Translations under genes and position numbers: made by a program
DNA from: DASSNR01 sp036278935
GTDB lineage: Bacteria > Gemmatimonadota > Gemmatimonadetes > Gemmatimonadales > Gemmatimonadaceae
Assembly (NCBI GenBank): GCA_036278935.1
Contig: DASUKA010000030.1
Span: 1-48,078, forward strand
Direction of reading: 5' to 3'
DNA: 48,078 nucleotides
In this document: positions 24,045 through 34,200 of the stretch, in pieces
Numbering within the stretch: the stretch's first letter is position 1
Layout of the letters: every line of letters starts with the position of its first letter
The notes under the pieces: model-generated
Database searches by the model: none
What the model was told of the DNA's origin: nothing
What the model saw: the letters and a program-made list of their open reading frames with translations, nothing else

Positions 24045-25271
24045 CTACTCGCGGTACGCGGGATTGAGCGCGGTCCAGCCCCCGGGCGCACGCGCATCGC
24101 GCTCGTCAGGCGTGCCTTGAGGTTGTGCGGTCGTGTCGATGACGAAGGTGAAGGGCTCCTGCACGACCTGTCGCACGTGTTGGCCGTGCAGCACCGCAGG
24201 GCTGAACATCGTGTGGAGCACCGCTTGCCGCACGGCATCCGTGAATGCGGGGTCGGTCGAGGAGATCACCCCGAAAGTATTCATGAGCGGGCGCCCGCTG
24301 CTGTCCACGACGAACTCCGCGGCCACGCGCCCGCTCGTCCCGGCCCGGAAGAGCGCTTCCGGGTACACGGGATTGGTGAGCGCGGCGGTGTCCGGATGCG
24401 CCGCGCTGTCCACCTCATTGGCGGTGTAGACCTTGAGGGAGGCGACGAGCGCCGCCAACTGCGACGCGCTCACGCTGTTCTTCGGCCGTTGCGGTTTGGG
24501 TTGACCCTGGCGCGACCAGACCACCACGACGCCGCACATGCCGATGCCGTTGGGACCGCGGAACTGCGGCGGAATCTCCGAGATTCCGCTGTACACCTCG
24601 ATCGCCTCCACCGATTCCGGCGTCAGCGCATCCAGGTCGAACTCCGCCGCCGAGAGCGGGGAGCCGTCCAGCCATACCAGTGGAGCGCAGTGATTGCCGC
24701 GCAGGCGGATGGCGTGCGGAATCACATCGGTGGACACGATCTCCACACCGGGGAGACGCCGGAAGAGGTCGGTGAGCATCTGGGGGTGGAGATGCGCAAT
24801 CTCGTCGCGCGTGATGAAGCGCCCGACTCCCATGTGGCGGCGGTGATAGAACCCCGCCATCGGCCCATGCAGATCGCGCGCGGATCCGTGGATGAACACG
24901 GGTGCGAGCTGTGGCACGGCGCGCACCAGCGTGATGCTGGCTTCCGATGTCGCATCGGCGCGAACGGTCATCGCGAGGGTGATGGGGCGAAATCCGAGCC
25001 GACGCACATCGAATCGCGCTGCGCCTGCCGGCAGCTTATCCAGGCGAACCCGGCCGCGCTCGTCCGTGCTGCCGCCGACGCCCGTGCCCTGGAGACGCAA
25101 CTGTGCGCCGGCGAGCTCGGCGCCGGACGAATCGTGCACCGTCACCAGCACCGCGCCGGACGATACCGCACGCTGCGCGCGGGCTTGGAGTGGGAGGATC
25201 GCAAGAAACGCGAGGCACGCGAGAGCGCTTGCGGCGGAGCGCGGGCGACGCGTGGGGAATGTGGTCAGCAC
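24045..25271 (-). CDS. CarboxypepD_reg / TonB-receptor-plug / TonB-C-terminal fusion protein
   Basis: A 408-residue exported protein (signal peptide about 1-33, cut after RAQ). Residues 38-118 form a carboxypeptidase-regulatory-like beta-sandwich. Residues 150-255 resemble a TonB-receptor plug: ITRDEIAHLHPQMLTDLFRRLPGV, then WLDGSPLS, then SVEAIEVYSG. Residues 300-380 match the TonB C-terminal domain: NPVYPEALFRAGTSGRVAAE, FVVDSSG, SPAVLHGQHV, EPFTFVI. There is no beta-barrel. A receptor plug and the TonB end that normally contacts receptors thus share one chain. The GTG start has GGAGG five bases upstream. First gene of the molybdenum-hydroxylase operon. A periplasmic partner or regulator of receptors is a guess. 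Confidence 0.78.
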   Translation of the reverse strand: MLTTFPTRRPRSAASALACLAFLAILPLQARAQRAVSSGAVLVTVHDSSGAELAGAQLRLQGTGVGGSTDERGRVRLDKLPAGAARFDVRRLGFRPITLAMTVRADATSEASITLVRAVPQLAPVFIHGSARDLHGPMAGFYHRRHMGVGRFITRDEIAHLHPQMLTDLFRRLPGVEIVSTDVIPHAIRLRGNHCAPLVWLDGSPLSAAEFDLDALTPESVEAIEVYSGISEIPPQFRGPNGIGMCGVVVVWSRQGQPKPQRPKNSVSASQLAALVASLKVYTANEVDSAAHPDTAALTNPVYPEALFRAGTSGRVAAEFVVDSSGRPLMNTFGVISSTDPAFTDAVRQAVLHTMFSPAVLHGQHVRQVVQEPFTFVIDTTAQPQGTPDERDARAPGGWTALNPAYRE

Positions 25272-25357
25272 GGGAGCCTCCAGGGCGCGTCACCGCAATA
25301 TACATCGGAATGACGCTCTCGTGCCGGGCATCGGCGCGCCCGCCGGCGCCGCCCGCG

Positions 25358-27202
25358 CTACCAGGCCGGCGCGGTGTGCAGCAGCATCGTCATCTCGTTG
25401 GGATGGAGCGGTGGGGAGAAGAGAAAGCCTTGCCCATATGTGCACCCGAGCTCGCGCAGCTGCCGCCACTGCTCCGCCGTGGCGACTCCCTCGGCCACCG
25501 TCTCGAGCCCCAGATTGCGCGCGAGCGTGAGGATGGTCCGCACCAGATGCAGCGCCTGCGGCTCGGCATCGATGCGGCTGACGAAGCTGCGATCGATCTT
25601 GATCGCGTCGAGGGGAAGGCGGTGCAGGTAGCTGAGCGACGAGTAGCCCGTGCCGAAGTCGTCGAGATGCACGTGCACGCCCAGTGCCTTGAGACTCGTC
25701 AGCAGCTGCGCCGCGAGCTCGGGGTTCTCCATGATGGCGCTCTCGGTGATCTCGAGCCGCAACCGGGCGGGATCGAATGCCGTCTCCTCCAGTGCCCGCG
25801 ACACCTGACGCACGAGATCGCGCTGCGTGCACTGTTTCACGGACAGGTTGACGCCGAGCGTAAGCGGCGCGCCATCGCCGAGCTCCGAACGCCACGCGTC
25901 GATCTGCCGGCACGCTTCCGACAGCACCCACGTGCCGAGCGGCAGGATGAGACCGGTCTCCTCGGCCAGCGGGACGAAGTCGGCCGGGAGGACCAGTCCG
26001 CGCTCCGGGTGCCGCCATCGGAGCAGCGCCTCGACGCCGGCAACGTGGCCGGTGTCGATGGCGACGATCGGCTGATAGTACAGGCAGAACTCGCCCCGTT
26101 CGAGCGCGCGTCGCAGATCGGTCTCCATCTGGAGGCGACGGAGCGCCTCGGCGTGCATGCCTGGATCGAAAAACTCGAACCGCGCGCGCCCGCCGCGCTT
26201 GGCGCGGTACATGGCCATATCGGCGCTGCGGAGCAGGTAGTCGGGCAGCTCGCTCGCGGAGGTGCTGAGCGCGACGCCGATGCTCACGGACGTGAACACC
26301 TGATAGCCGCCCAGATCGATGGGAGCGGCCAGCGCGCGCTGGATGCGCTCCGCGATCGGCGCCGTGTCGCTGATCTGGCTCACGTGCTCCAGTAGGATGG
26401 CGAACTCGTCGCCGCCCAGTCTGGCCACGATGTCGCCCCCACGCATGCACTGCTCCAGCCGGCGAGCGACCGTGACCAGCAACGCATCGCCGGCGTGGTG
26501 CCCCACGCTGTCGTTGACGATCTTGAAGTTGTCGAGATCGAGAAAGAGCACGGCGAACAGGTCGTCCGGGCGCCGGTGCGTGCGATTCACGGACCGCTCG
26601 AGCTGCTCCATGAAGAGCGCGCGGTTTGGCAGCCCCGTGAGCGCGTCGTGCATGGCGTTGTGCCGCAGCTCGCGTTCCGCCACCATCCGCTCGTCAAGCC
26701 GGCAGCGCAGATCCAGCTCGATCGTGGCCGTGGCGGCGAGATCATTGAGGACGGCGACATCGGCATCCGACCACTGACGGGGGCAGGGATCAATGGCGCA
26801 GAGCATCCCCAGGCGCCGGCCATCCGAGGCAATGAGCGGCACGCCAGCCACGCCGGCGAACGCGAGCTCCGACGGGGGCGACGCCGCACCCACGCCGTCG
26901 CTCCTGATGTCCTCGAGGATCAGCGGCTGCGGCCCCCCGATGCGCTCGGAGAGGCCGGAGCGGACCAGCACGCCAACGTCGTGCGCATACCAGTCCGGCA
27001 GGCCATCCCCCCACCCGAAGCAGCGCCGATCGTCGCCCAGTAGCGCGATGACGGCCGCCGGTGCATGCAGCAGCGTCGCCGCGAGCCGCGCAATGCGCTC
27101 CAGCGATGCGGCCAGGCCGCCATCGAGTGATGATGTGGGTTCGCCGCCATGCTCGGCTTGTATCTGCGCAGCCGGATCATGGAGTGGGCGACTCGTGATC
27201 AT
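25358..27202 (-). CDS. GAF-GGDEF-EAL cyclic-di-GMP enzyme
   Basis: A 614-residue cytoplasmic protein. A GAF-type sensor domain covers about residues 28-165. The diguanylate cyclase domain (about 180-345) has an intact GGDEF motif (263-267) and the inhibitory RxxD site five residues before it (R254-D257). The phosphodiesterase domain (about 355-605) keeps E391-A-L, ITES, DDFGTGYSS, KIDRSFV and AEGV. Both activities may therefore work, the GAF domain deciding the balance. No membrane span is seen. It lies 86 bases upstream of the TonB-plug fusion on the same strand and 77 bases after the TonB receptor; a functional link is not evident. Confidence 0.93.
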   Translation of the reverse strand: MITSRPLHDPAAQIQAEHGGEPTSSLDGGLAASLERIARLAATLLHAPAAVIALLGDDRRCFGWGDGLPDWYAHDVGVLVRSGLSERIGGPQPLILEDIRSDGVGAASPPSELAFAGVAGVPLIASDGRRLGMLCAIDPCPRQWSDADVAVLNDLAATATIELDLRCRLDERMVAERELRHNAMHDALTGLPNRALFMEQLERSVNRTHRRPDDLFAVLFLDLDNFKIVNDSVGHHAGDALLVTVARRLEQCMRGGDIVARLGGDEFAILLEHVSQISDTAPIAERIQRALAAPIDLGGYQVFTSVSIGVALSTSASELPDYLLRSADMAMYRAKRGGRARFEFFDPGMHAEALRRLQMETDLRRALERGEFCLYYQPIVAIDTGHVAGVEALLRWRHPERGLVLPADFVPLAEETGLILPLGTWVLSEACRQIDAWRSELGDGAPLTLGVNLSVKQCTQRDLVRQVSRALEETAFDPARLRLEITESAIMENPELAAQLLTSLKALGVHVHLDDFGTGYSSLSYLHRLPLDAIKIDRSFVSRIDAEPQALHLVRTILTLARNLGLETVAEGVATAEQWRQLRELGCTYGQGFLFSPPLHPNEMTMLLHTAPAW

Positions 27203-27279
27203 GGTGCTCCGGGAATGCGCACGTCAGCGTGCTCTTCTCTAGACCGCCAAGCCCGGGTTTCGTCACACGCGGGGCGGCC

Positions 27280-30200
27280 TTACCGATGCGGTGCGTCCTT
27301 GAGCACCGAGCGGAGATACGGCGGCAGCCGTTGCTCCTGTGCGTCGGTGAGCTCCGCTGCCGCATGCTGGATGGTGGTGAGCATGAGATCGTGAATGGCC
27401 GGAAGGAGCGCCGCCATGCGCTTTTCGAGCTCCTTGTCTTCGATCTTGGGGCCGTGCTGCGCCACGTACTGGGCCAGCGGCGCGAAGATCGAATCGGCGC
27501 TGGCATCGAACGCCACGCTCTGCGCCTGGAGGTGCTTCACCTGCTGTGGTGTGAGTGCCAGCGAATCACGGAGCTCGAGGAGCGGCGACAGCGGGTTGCT
27601 CGTGAGGCTGCGCAGCCGGCGCCTGACCTGCTCCGGCGAGACGGCCGGCTCCTTCTTGCTGGACGCCACCAGCCCGAGCTGCTGGGCAAGCGACTGGTGC
27701 GATGGTCCGCCGAAGGCGATCTCCGCACCGACCTGCACCTGAAACGGCCCGCTGAAGCGGTTGTTGCGCAAGCGCCGGGCGCGCGCTTCACCGAATTGCT
27801 GGTTCACCCGGTAGCGGAAGCGCTTGCTAGCCGGATCGAATCCGTCCACGTACAGGAGCGCGGGATCGAGCAGATAGTTCGGGCTCGTCAGGCGACCGAG
27901 CGCGGTGTTCGACAGGCCCAGCACGCGGAGCAGCGCGCCCATGCCATTCACCGTCGTGACGGTGAAGTTCAATCGGTGGCCGAAGCCGACGTCCTCCCCG
28001 GGTGGGGTGAGGGTGAGGTTCATGTCGGGTTCCAGCCGCCAGCCGGTATGGCAGCTGTTGCGACCGGCGACGCGGCCCAGCTGCGATGCGAGACAGTCGT
28101 GCACGCGCGGAGGCGCCGAAGCGAGCAGCTGCGCCATCTCGCTGGCCACTACAGGATCGGCGGTGCGCGCTGGATCGAACACGAAGGCCCGATCATCCTC
28201 CTGGCCATCGCCGTTCACATCGCCCACCACCATGGGTGTGTATGGCACCCCGGAGCTCAGCGTGGCGCGCAGCGCGAGCGACACCCACGACACCGTGGCC
28301 GACGCGGTGAGCATGAACTGGTGCGTGGGCATCTGTCCCTCCGCCCACTCCCGCAAAAATGGATCGCCGGCGGTCGAGCCATCGAAGCCGCGCTGCTGCG
28401 CGCGGTTGTGCGTGAACGTGTAGGTCAGCTCGTAGGGGAGTTTGCCGAATAGCGGGTGCGGCGGCCGGAGCGAGAGCGAGAGCTGCGCCGTCTCCGAGCG
28501 CAGGTCGGAGACGTACTCGGAGACGGTGCTGTAGCGCGGCGTGAGCCGAGAAGCGCCCGGCGCCACGGCGCCGGACGACGCGACGATCCCCTCGGGCGGC
28601 ACGAAGACGGGCCGGTCCGCTTCGGCGCTCAGGGTGAAGGCCGGTGTGCGTTGCAGGTTGAGGTCGATGCTGCTCTCGCCGGAGAGCCCCAGCGAGTAGA
28701 GGCCGCTCAGGTCGAGCGACCACCCGTGCGCCTGCACGCCGTTCACCTGCACGTTGGCGCGCCAGCTCACTGGTGCGGCAAAATCGGGCGAGAAGAGCGC
28801 GACGCGCGGCTGGTCGATGGAGAACGCGACGGGTGCCGTCCCATCCAGGCATCGCAGCGGCACCGTGCCCTGGTCCTCACGAAAGCGCGTCCAGTCGGGC
28901 ACGGGCGTGGCGGCGCCCACGCACGCGAGCTGGTGCACGGTGTTCGGAAGCCCGGTCGCATCCGCCGCGGCAGCGACGCGGGATGGAGGAATCACTCCGC
29001 GAAAGGCGCCGATGCCGCCGGAGATGGTGAGAGGAAACTGCGCACCGAGCTGTGGTGCCGCGCCCGCGCCGCTCCCCGGCGTCCAGGTGAATCCCAGACG
29101 CGGGCTCAGCCCGATGTCGTGCGGCACGTCATCGGTGCGCCGGTCGAAGAGGAAGTTGACGGCCGGGTTGTACAGTGGCTTCGTGCCTGCGCGCGCGATG
29201 TCGAGCCGCACTCCGTACTGCATGCGCAGCGCGTCGCTCGGGCTGCGCCAGTCCCCGCCCAGCCACAACGCGCCGCTCACCCCGTGGCTGGAGTGTGAAT
29301 GCGACGAGAGCGTGCGGGAGTACGAGGCTGGATGGTTGGCCGCGAGGTCGGCCAGCGACTGGTACGCGAAGGTCCCGAGCTGATTCGGCGCGTTGCTCGA
29401 CTGCGAGGTGACGACGGTGAGCGACTGCCCGAAATTCACCCGCTCCCGCCCATCGTGCGTGAGCCAGGAGAGCTGGTTCGTCGTCTCCCAGCTGTTCGTG
29501 CTGCTCCGCGTTTCCCCCGAGGTCCCACCGCCGAACCCCAGGAGCGTGAGGCCGTTCTGTCCATCCTCGAACCGCGCGCCCACCCGCACGTCACCGTACG
29601 GCAGGGAGAGGTATGGGCCGGCGGTGGACGAGGAACCCTGGAGACCCGTTTTCAGCTCGTCGAGAAAGCCGCGTGTGAAGGTGGAGGCTGAAAAGCGGAG
29701 CTCGTAGTTGTCCGATTCGCTGGAGCTGCCCAGCGATGGAAAGGTGAGTGCGGAAATGCCGGCCCCGAGTTGTCGGTTCTGGCTCCCCGTAGCGCTCAGG
29801 GTAATGGACGTCGTGGCGCTGGGCAGCAGATCCAGTCGCAGGAAGGCGGAGCGCTGGTCGTTCACGCGATCGTCGGGGATGGCATCGGTCGAGATCGGCA
29901 CGCCAAGCACACCAAGCGCGGAGGCTAGCGCCCGCACCGTGTCGCGCGCGAGTCCGTACTGTGCCAGAAGCGTCTGGTTGGGTGCGAGGAGCGACTGCAG
30001 GTCGCTCGTCGTACGGTCTTCGGAGAACGCGCCGAAGTAATACGCCTTCCCCTGAGTGATGGGCCCGCCGATGCTTCCGCTCCATGAGAGATCTTCGGGG
30101 AGCGGGATGGGCGAGGCGGGGTCCGCCCAGGCGAGATGGCGATCGGCGACGGCGCCGTGGAGCGTTGCCGTGAACGCGTTGCTCCCGCCGCGCGTGGTGA

Positions 30201-30948
30201 GCGCCATCTGGCCGCCGCTGAACTGTCCGCGCGAGGGATCGAACGTCGTGGCGGCCAGCGTGGCGCTACTGATCGCCTCGGCGGGTAGCGCGGCCCCACT
30301 GTAGCGCATGCCGTCCACCAGGACGTTGTTCTGCTCGGACGGCGCGCCCAGCATGGAGTAGCTTCCGGGCGCGCCGTTCACGCCGGGGATGAACAGTACG
30401 CCCGGCACGCTGGCCGCGAGCGCATTGAGATCCGCCGGGTTGAGTGAGAAGAGCGCGCCGCCCGTGGCGGAGTGCTCCAACCCTCCGATCGTCGAGTCGA
30501 ACGGCGCCCGTCCGAACACGGTCACCGAGTCCAGCCGCACCGGTGTGAACTGGAGCGTCAGATCGGCAATCAGCACATTGGAATCGGGCACACGCCGGAT
30601 GCGCGTTGTGGCTGGCGCGAAGCCGAGCGAGCGCGCGGAGACGAGGTACTCACCCTCGCCCGACGCGAAGAGCACGGTGTAGGCTCCCTTGTCGTTACTC
30701 CGCGTGGTACGTGTGGCGCGGGAGGGGAGGCTGGTGACCGTGATGAGCGCGCCGCCCACGGGCGTGCCGTCGGCAGCGCGCACCACGCCGCGGACCACCT
30801 CGGTGGTCCCCTGCGCTGCTGCCAGTGCAGGCAGCAGAAGGAGCAGCAGCACGAGCCAGCAGGACCGGATCACGGCGCGTGGCCCCGAACTCCGCGCCGC
30901 CGGTGCTCCCCGCCGCCACGATGGACCGGGGGCCCGGGCAGGCGACAT
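27280..30948 (-). CDS. TonB-dependent receptor with C-terminal Spy/CpxP-like extension
   Basis: A 1222-residue outer-membrane protein. A signal peptide with a long basic/proline-rich N-terminus (hydrophobic core WLVLLLLLLPALAAA) precedes a carboxypeptidase-regulatory domain (VRGVVRAADGTPVGGALITV). A TonB plug follows (NALAASVPGVLFIPGVNG, NNVLVDGMRYSG), then a beta-barrel ending near FQVQVGAEIAFGG. About 142 more residues follow (27280-27705), mainly helical, with two LTxxQ motifs (LALTPQQ and AELTDAQ), as in Spy/CpxP periplasmic chaperones. I chose ATG 30946-30948; an earlier ATG at 31062 gives no better signal peptide. No iron or haem specificity is evident. Confidence 0.85.
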   Translation of the reverse strand: MSPARAPGPSWRRGAPAARSSGPRAVIRSCWLVLLLLLLPALAAAQGTTEVVRGVVRAADGTPVGGALITVTSLPSRATRTTRSNDKGAYTVLFASGEGEYLVSARSLGFAPATTRIRRVPDSNVLIADLTLQFTPVRLDSVTVFGRAPFDSTIGGLEHSATGGALFSLNPADLNALAASVPGVLFIPGVNGAPGSYSMLGAPSEQNNVLVDGMRYSGAALPAEAISSATLAATTFDPSRGQFSGGQMALTTRGGSNAFTATLHGAVADRHLAWADPASPIPLPEDLSWSGSIGGPITQGKAYYFGAFSEDRTTSDLQSLLAPNQTLLAQYGLARDTVRALASALGVLGVPISTDAIPDDRVNDQRSAFLRLDLLPSATTSITLSATGSQNRQLGAGISALTFPSLGSSSESDNYELRFSASTFTRGFLDELKTGLQGSSSTAGPYLSLPYGDVRVGARFEDGQNGLTLLGFGGGTSGETRSSTNSWETTNQLSWLTHDGRERVNFGQSLTVVTSQSSNAPNQLGTFAYQSLADLAANHPASYSRTLSSHSHSSHGVSGALWLGGDWRSPSDALRMQYGVRLDIARAGTKPLYNPAVNFLFDRRTDDVPHDIGLSPRLGFTWTPGSGAGAAPQLGAQFPLTISGGIGAFRGVIPPSRVAAAADATGLPNTVHQLACVGAATPVPDWTRFREDQGTVPLRCLDGTAPVAFSIDQPRVALFSPDFAAPVSWRANVQVNGVQAHGWSLDLSGLYSLGLSGESSIDLNLQRTPAFTLSAEADRPVFVPPEGIVASSGAVAPGASRLTPRYSTVSEYVSDLRSETAQLSLSLRPPHPLFGKLPYELTYTFTHNRAQQRGFDGSTAGDPFLREWAEGQMPTHQFMLTASATVSWVSLALRATLSSGVPYTPMVVGDVNGDGQEDDRAFVFDPARTADPVVASEMAQLLASAPPRVHDCLASQLGRVAGRNSCHTGWRLEPDMNLTLTPPGEDVGFGHRLNFTVTTVNGMGALLRVLGLSNTALGRLTSPNYLLDPALLYVDGFDPASKRFRYRVNQQFGEARARRLRNNRFSGPFQVQVGAEIAFGGPSHQSLAQQLGLVASSKKEPAVSPEQVRRRLRSLTSNPLSPLLELRDSLALTPQQVKHLQAQSVAFDASADSIFAPLAQYVAQHGPKIEDKELEKRMAALLPAIHDLMLTTIQHAAAELTDAQEQRLPPYLRSVLKDAPHR

Positions 30949-31247
30949 CGCCTCGTTGTGGCGCCGTTGGTCGCCTGTGTTGATCGTCCACAGGAATATC
31001 CAAGCCACGGAGAGCTCGTCCCGGAGCTCCCCCTCTCGCGTCCAGAGATCGATCGGCATCACTCGCTGCTGGGGTGAGCACGCCCTGCTCGGCCGGCGTC
31101 CGTCTTCGGGATACCGCCGAACCCGTTGTTCCCCATTCTACCCGCCGACATTGTGAAGAGTGCATCATGTGCAGCAGGGCGTCAAACCGGACCCGCGCGA
31201 CCGCGGTGCATCGGTTTCAGGAAGTGTACGCAAGCGAATGCGGCGCG
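30949..31247. other. Intergenic region upstream of the TonB receptor
   Basis: A 299-base stretch between the receptor start and the end of the RND permease gene, both on the minus strand. I find no convincing gene, RNA or strong terminator in it. It must hold the receptor promoter. On the minus strand TAGAAT near 31136 could be a -10 box, but I cannot pair it with a good -35. Confidence 0.3.
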
Positions 31248-34200
31248 TCACACGGTCCACGCCGGGGCGGCTCGCTCGGATCCATCCTGATCCAACCCGC
31301 TGTCCGCCAGCTTCGTTCCCGGCATGGGGGTGGCGGGCCGTCCCAACCGGCCGTGCGGATCGAGCAGGCGATACAGCCCAGGAAGGACGAGCAGCGCGAT
31401 GGGGCCGGAGAGCACGAACCCGCCAATCACCGCGATCGCGAGCGGTTGCAGGAGCTCGGATCCCTCGCCGATGGCGAGCGCCAGCGGGGCGAGCGCAAAC
31501 GTCGTGGCCAGTGTGGTCATGGCCACGGGCCGCAACCGCCGCAGCGCCGCCCGCGACCAGGCCGCCTCCACCGGCAGACCCGCCTCGAGCGCCAGCTTCG
31601 CCTCATGGATCACGAAAATCGCCTTCTCACCCACGATTCCCACCATCATGATGGCGCCCACATAGCTGGAGATGTTGAGCGTCATCCCCGTGAGCAACAG
31701 CGCACCGAACACGCCCGCCAGCACCGCGATGGCCGAGATGGAGGTGACGATCGGGGCACGCCAGTCGGCGAACTCGAACAGCACCACCACGGACACCAGC
31801 ACCAGCCCGGCCAGCAGCACATACAGGAGCTCCGCGAACGACTGCTGCTGCTGCTGGTAGAGCCCGCCGTAGACCAGCGTCATCCCGGCACCAAGCTGCA
31901 CGTGCTGCGCGATCGCACGCTTGATGTCTGAAACGGCGCCTCCCAGATCGCGCCCCGAGAGACGTGCCGTCACGCCGACGTAGCTCTTGAGGTTCTCCCG
32001 ATCGATCTCCGCTTCCGGCGGACCCGTGGTCACCGACGCCACCGTCGAAAGCGGTACGAGGCCGCCGGCCGGCGCCAGCGTGCGGATCTTGATGTCGCCT
32101 AGCGAACCCTCGGATGGCGCCAGCACGCGCAGATCGTACAGCCGGTCGCCAACACGCACCTGGTCCGCCACCACCCCGGTCACCGCGGGGGCCACGGCGT
32201 CCTGCACGCTCTGCGCGGTGAGCCCATACCGAGCGGCCGCCACCGGGTCGAGGCGGACGTTGAGCGCGGGACCGGCGATCACGACGCCGTTGAAGACATC
32301 GCTCACGCCCGGAACCGCGGAGATCACCTGCGCGATGCGGTCGGCCGTCCGCTGCAGCTCTGCCTGGTCGTTCCCGAATACCTTGATGTCGACCGGCTGC
32401 GGCTCGCCGCCGGTGAGATCGCCGATGTTATCCTCGAGCAGCTGTCCGAAGTCGGTCTGGAGCGCGGGCTCGACGGCGGCAATGCGCGTCCGGAGGATAT
32501 CGATCACGTCGTCCACGCTGCGGCGCTCGGAGCGTGGCTTGAGCTTGATCACGTAGTCCCCGGTATTCGGCTCGGTGATAAAGAAGCCCAGCTGCGTGCC
32601 GGTGCGGCGGGAATAGCTGGCCACATCCGGCAGGCTCATGATCACCTTCTCCGCCTGGCGCAGCATGGCATCCGTTTCATCGAGCGAGGTGCCGGGCGGG
32701 CTCCAGTAATCGAGGATGATCGAGCCCTCGTCCATATCGGGCAGAAAGTCGGTGCCGATGCGCGAATACAGGGCGTAGCCGACGCCGATCAACACCACGG
32801 CCAGCACGACTGCGGCCGCGCCGTGGCGGATGAAGAATCCGGTGATGGCGTTGTAGGCGCCGAGCGCCCGCGCGGTGAACGCACGCCGCGGGGCGCCAAG
32901 CGACGCAGGCGGTGCATCATCGGGCACTGGAGCGCCGGCCGCGCGCGCGCCCTGCCGATCGGCGGACCGCCGCGCACCCCGCGGCGCGAAGATGCTGATC
33001 GAGACCGGGGCGACGATGAGCGCGACGAAGAGCGAGATGACGAGCGAGAGCGCCATCGTAAGCGCCAACGGCTTGAAGAAGGCGCCGACGATGCCGGCCA
33101 GCAGCGCGAACGGCACCAGGATGACGATGGTCGACAGACTCGAGTTGACCAGCGCCGACATGATCTCCGCGATGCCGCGCTCAGCCGGATGCTCAACGCC
33201 CCCCTCGCGCTGATGGCGCTCGATGTTCTCGATCACCACCACAGCATCGTCGGCAATCAATCCCAGGGCGGCCGCCACCCCCGCGAGCGTCATCAGGTTG
33301 ATGGTCTGCCCCATCAGCGCCAGCACCAGCCCCACGATCGCCACCGTGACCAGGATGGTGAACACCGCGATCATCATGAGCCGCCAGTCGCGCAGGAACA
33401 CCAGCATCACGAGCGCCGCCAGCCCCACGCCGATCAGGATCGCGTCCAACGTTCCACGCACTGAATCGGACACGAACCGCGCCTGGTCGTAGAAGGTGGT
33501 CCACTGCACGTCCTTGGGCAGCAGTGTGGGTTCGCTCCTGAAGAGCTGGTCGACGCCGCGGGCAATGGCCACCGTGTTCGCCGATGGCTGCCGTACGATG
33601 TTCACCAGCACCGCCGGCCGCCCATTGGCCGTCGTGCGAACGTATGACACCTCGTTCGCCACCCGCACCGTTCCGAGCTGCCCGAGCGTGGCCGGCGGGC
33701 CGTTGGGCAGCGGCACCGCAACGTGCGCCAGGTCCTGCAGGGTGCGCACGCGGCCGTCCACGAGGGTGAGATACAACTCGTGGTTCCGCTCGGTGAGCCC
33801 GGCGGAGAGGAGCGCGTTGGTCTGCCGGATGGCGGCGACCACATCCGAGACGGCAAGATGCCGGGCCGCCAGCGCCGATCGGTCGAGCACGACCTCGAAC
33901 TCGCGCTGCCGGCCGCCCTGCACCTGCACCTGCGACACACCGGGAATGCGGATGAGCGCGGGCTTGAGCGTGTACTGCGCGAGCTGTCGAAGCTGCGCCA
34001 GCGTTTCCGTTTTCGATGTGAGGGCGTAGCCCTGAATGGGGAATACCGCCGTGTTCATCCATTCGACGTCGATGCGTGTATCCGGCGGAAGATCCGATCG
34101 CACGCGCTGCACTTCGGCCTCCACACGCTGCAGCGCGATCTGCATGTCGGTGCCCCAGTTGAACTGGGCGGAGATCTCCGTGGAGCCGCGCGACGTGATC

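Noticed and set aside
31063..31247. Small gene or RNA in the gap between receptor and RND permease
   Set aside because: No frame has a convincing start with ribosome-binding site, and no stable hairpin series or tRNA pattern was seen.
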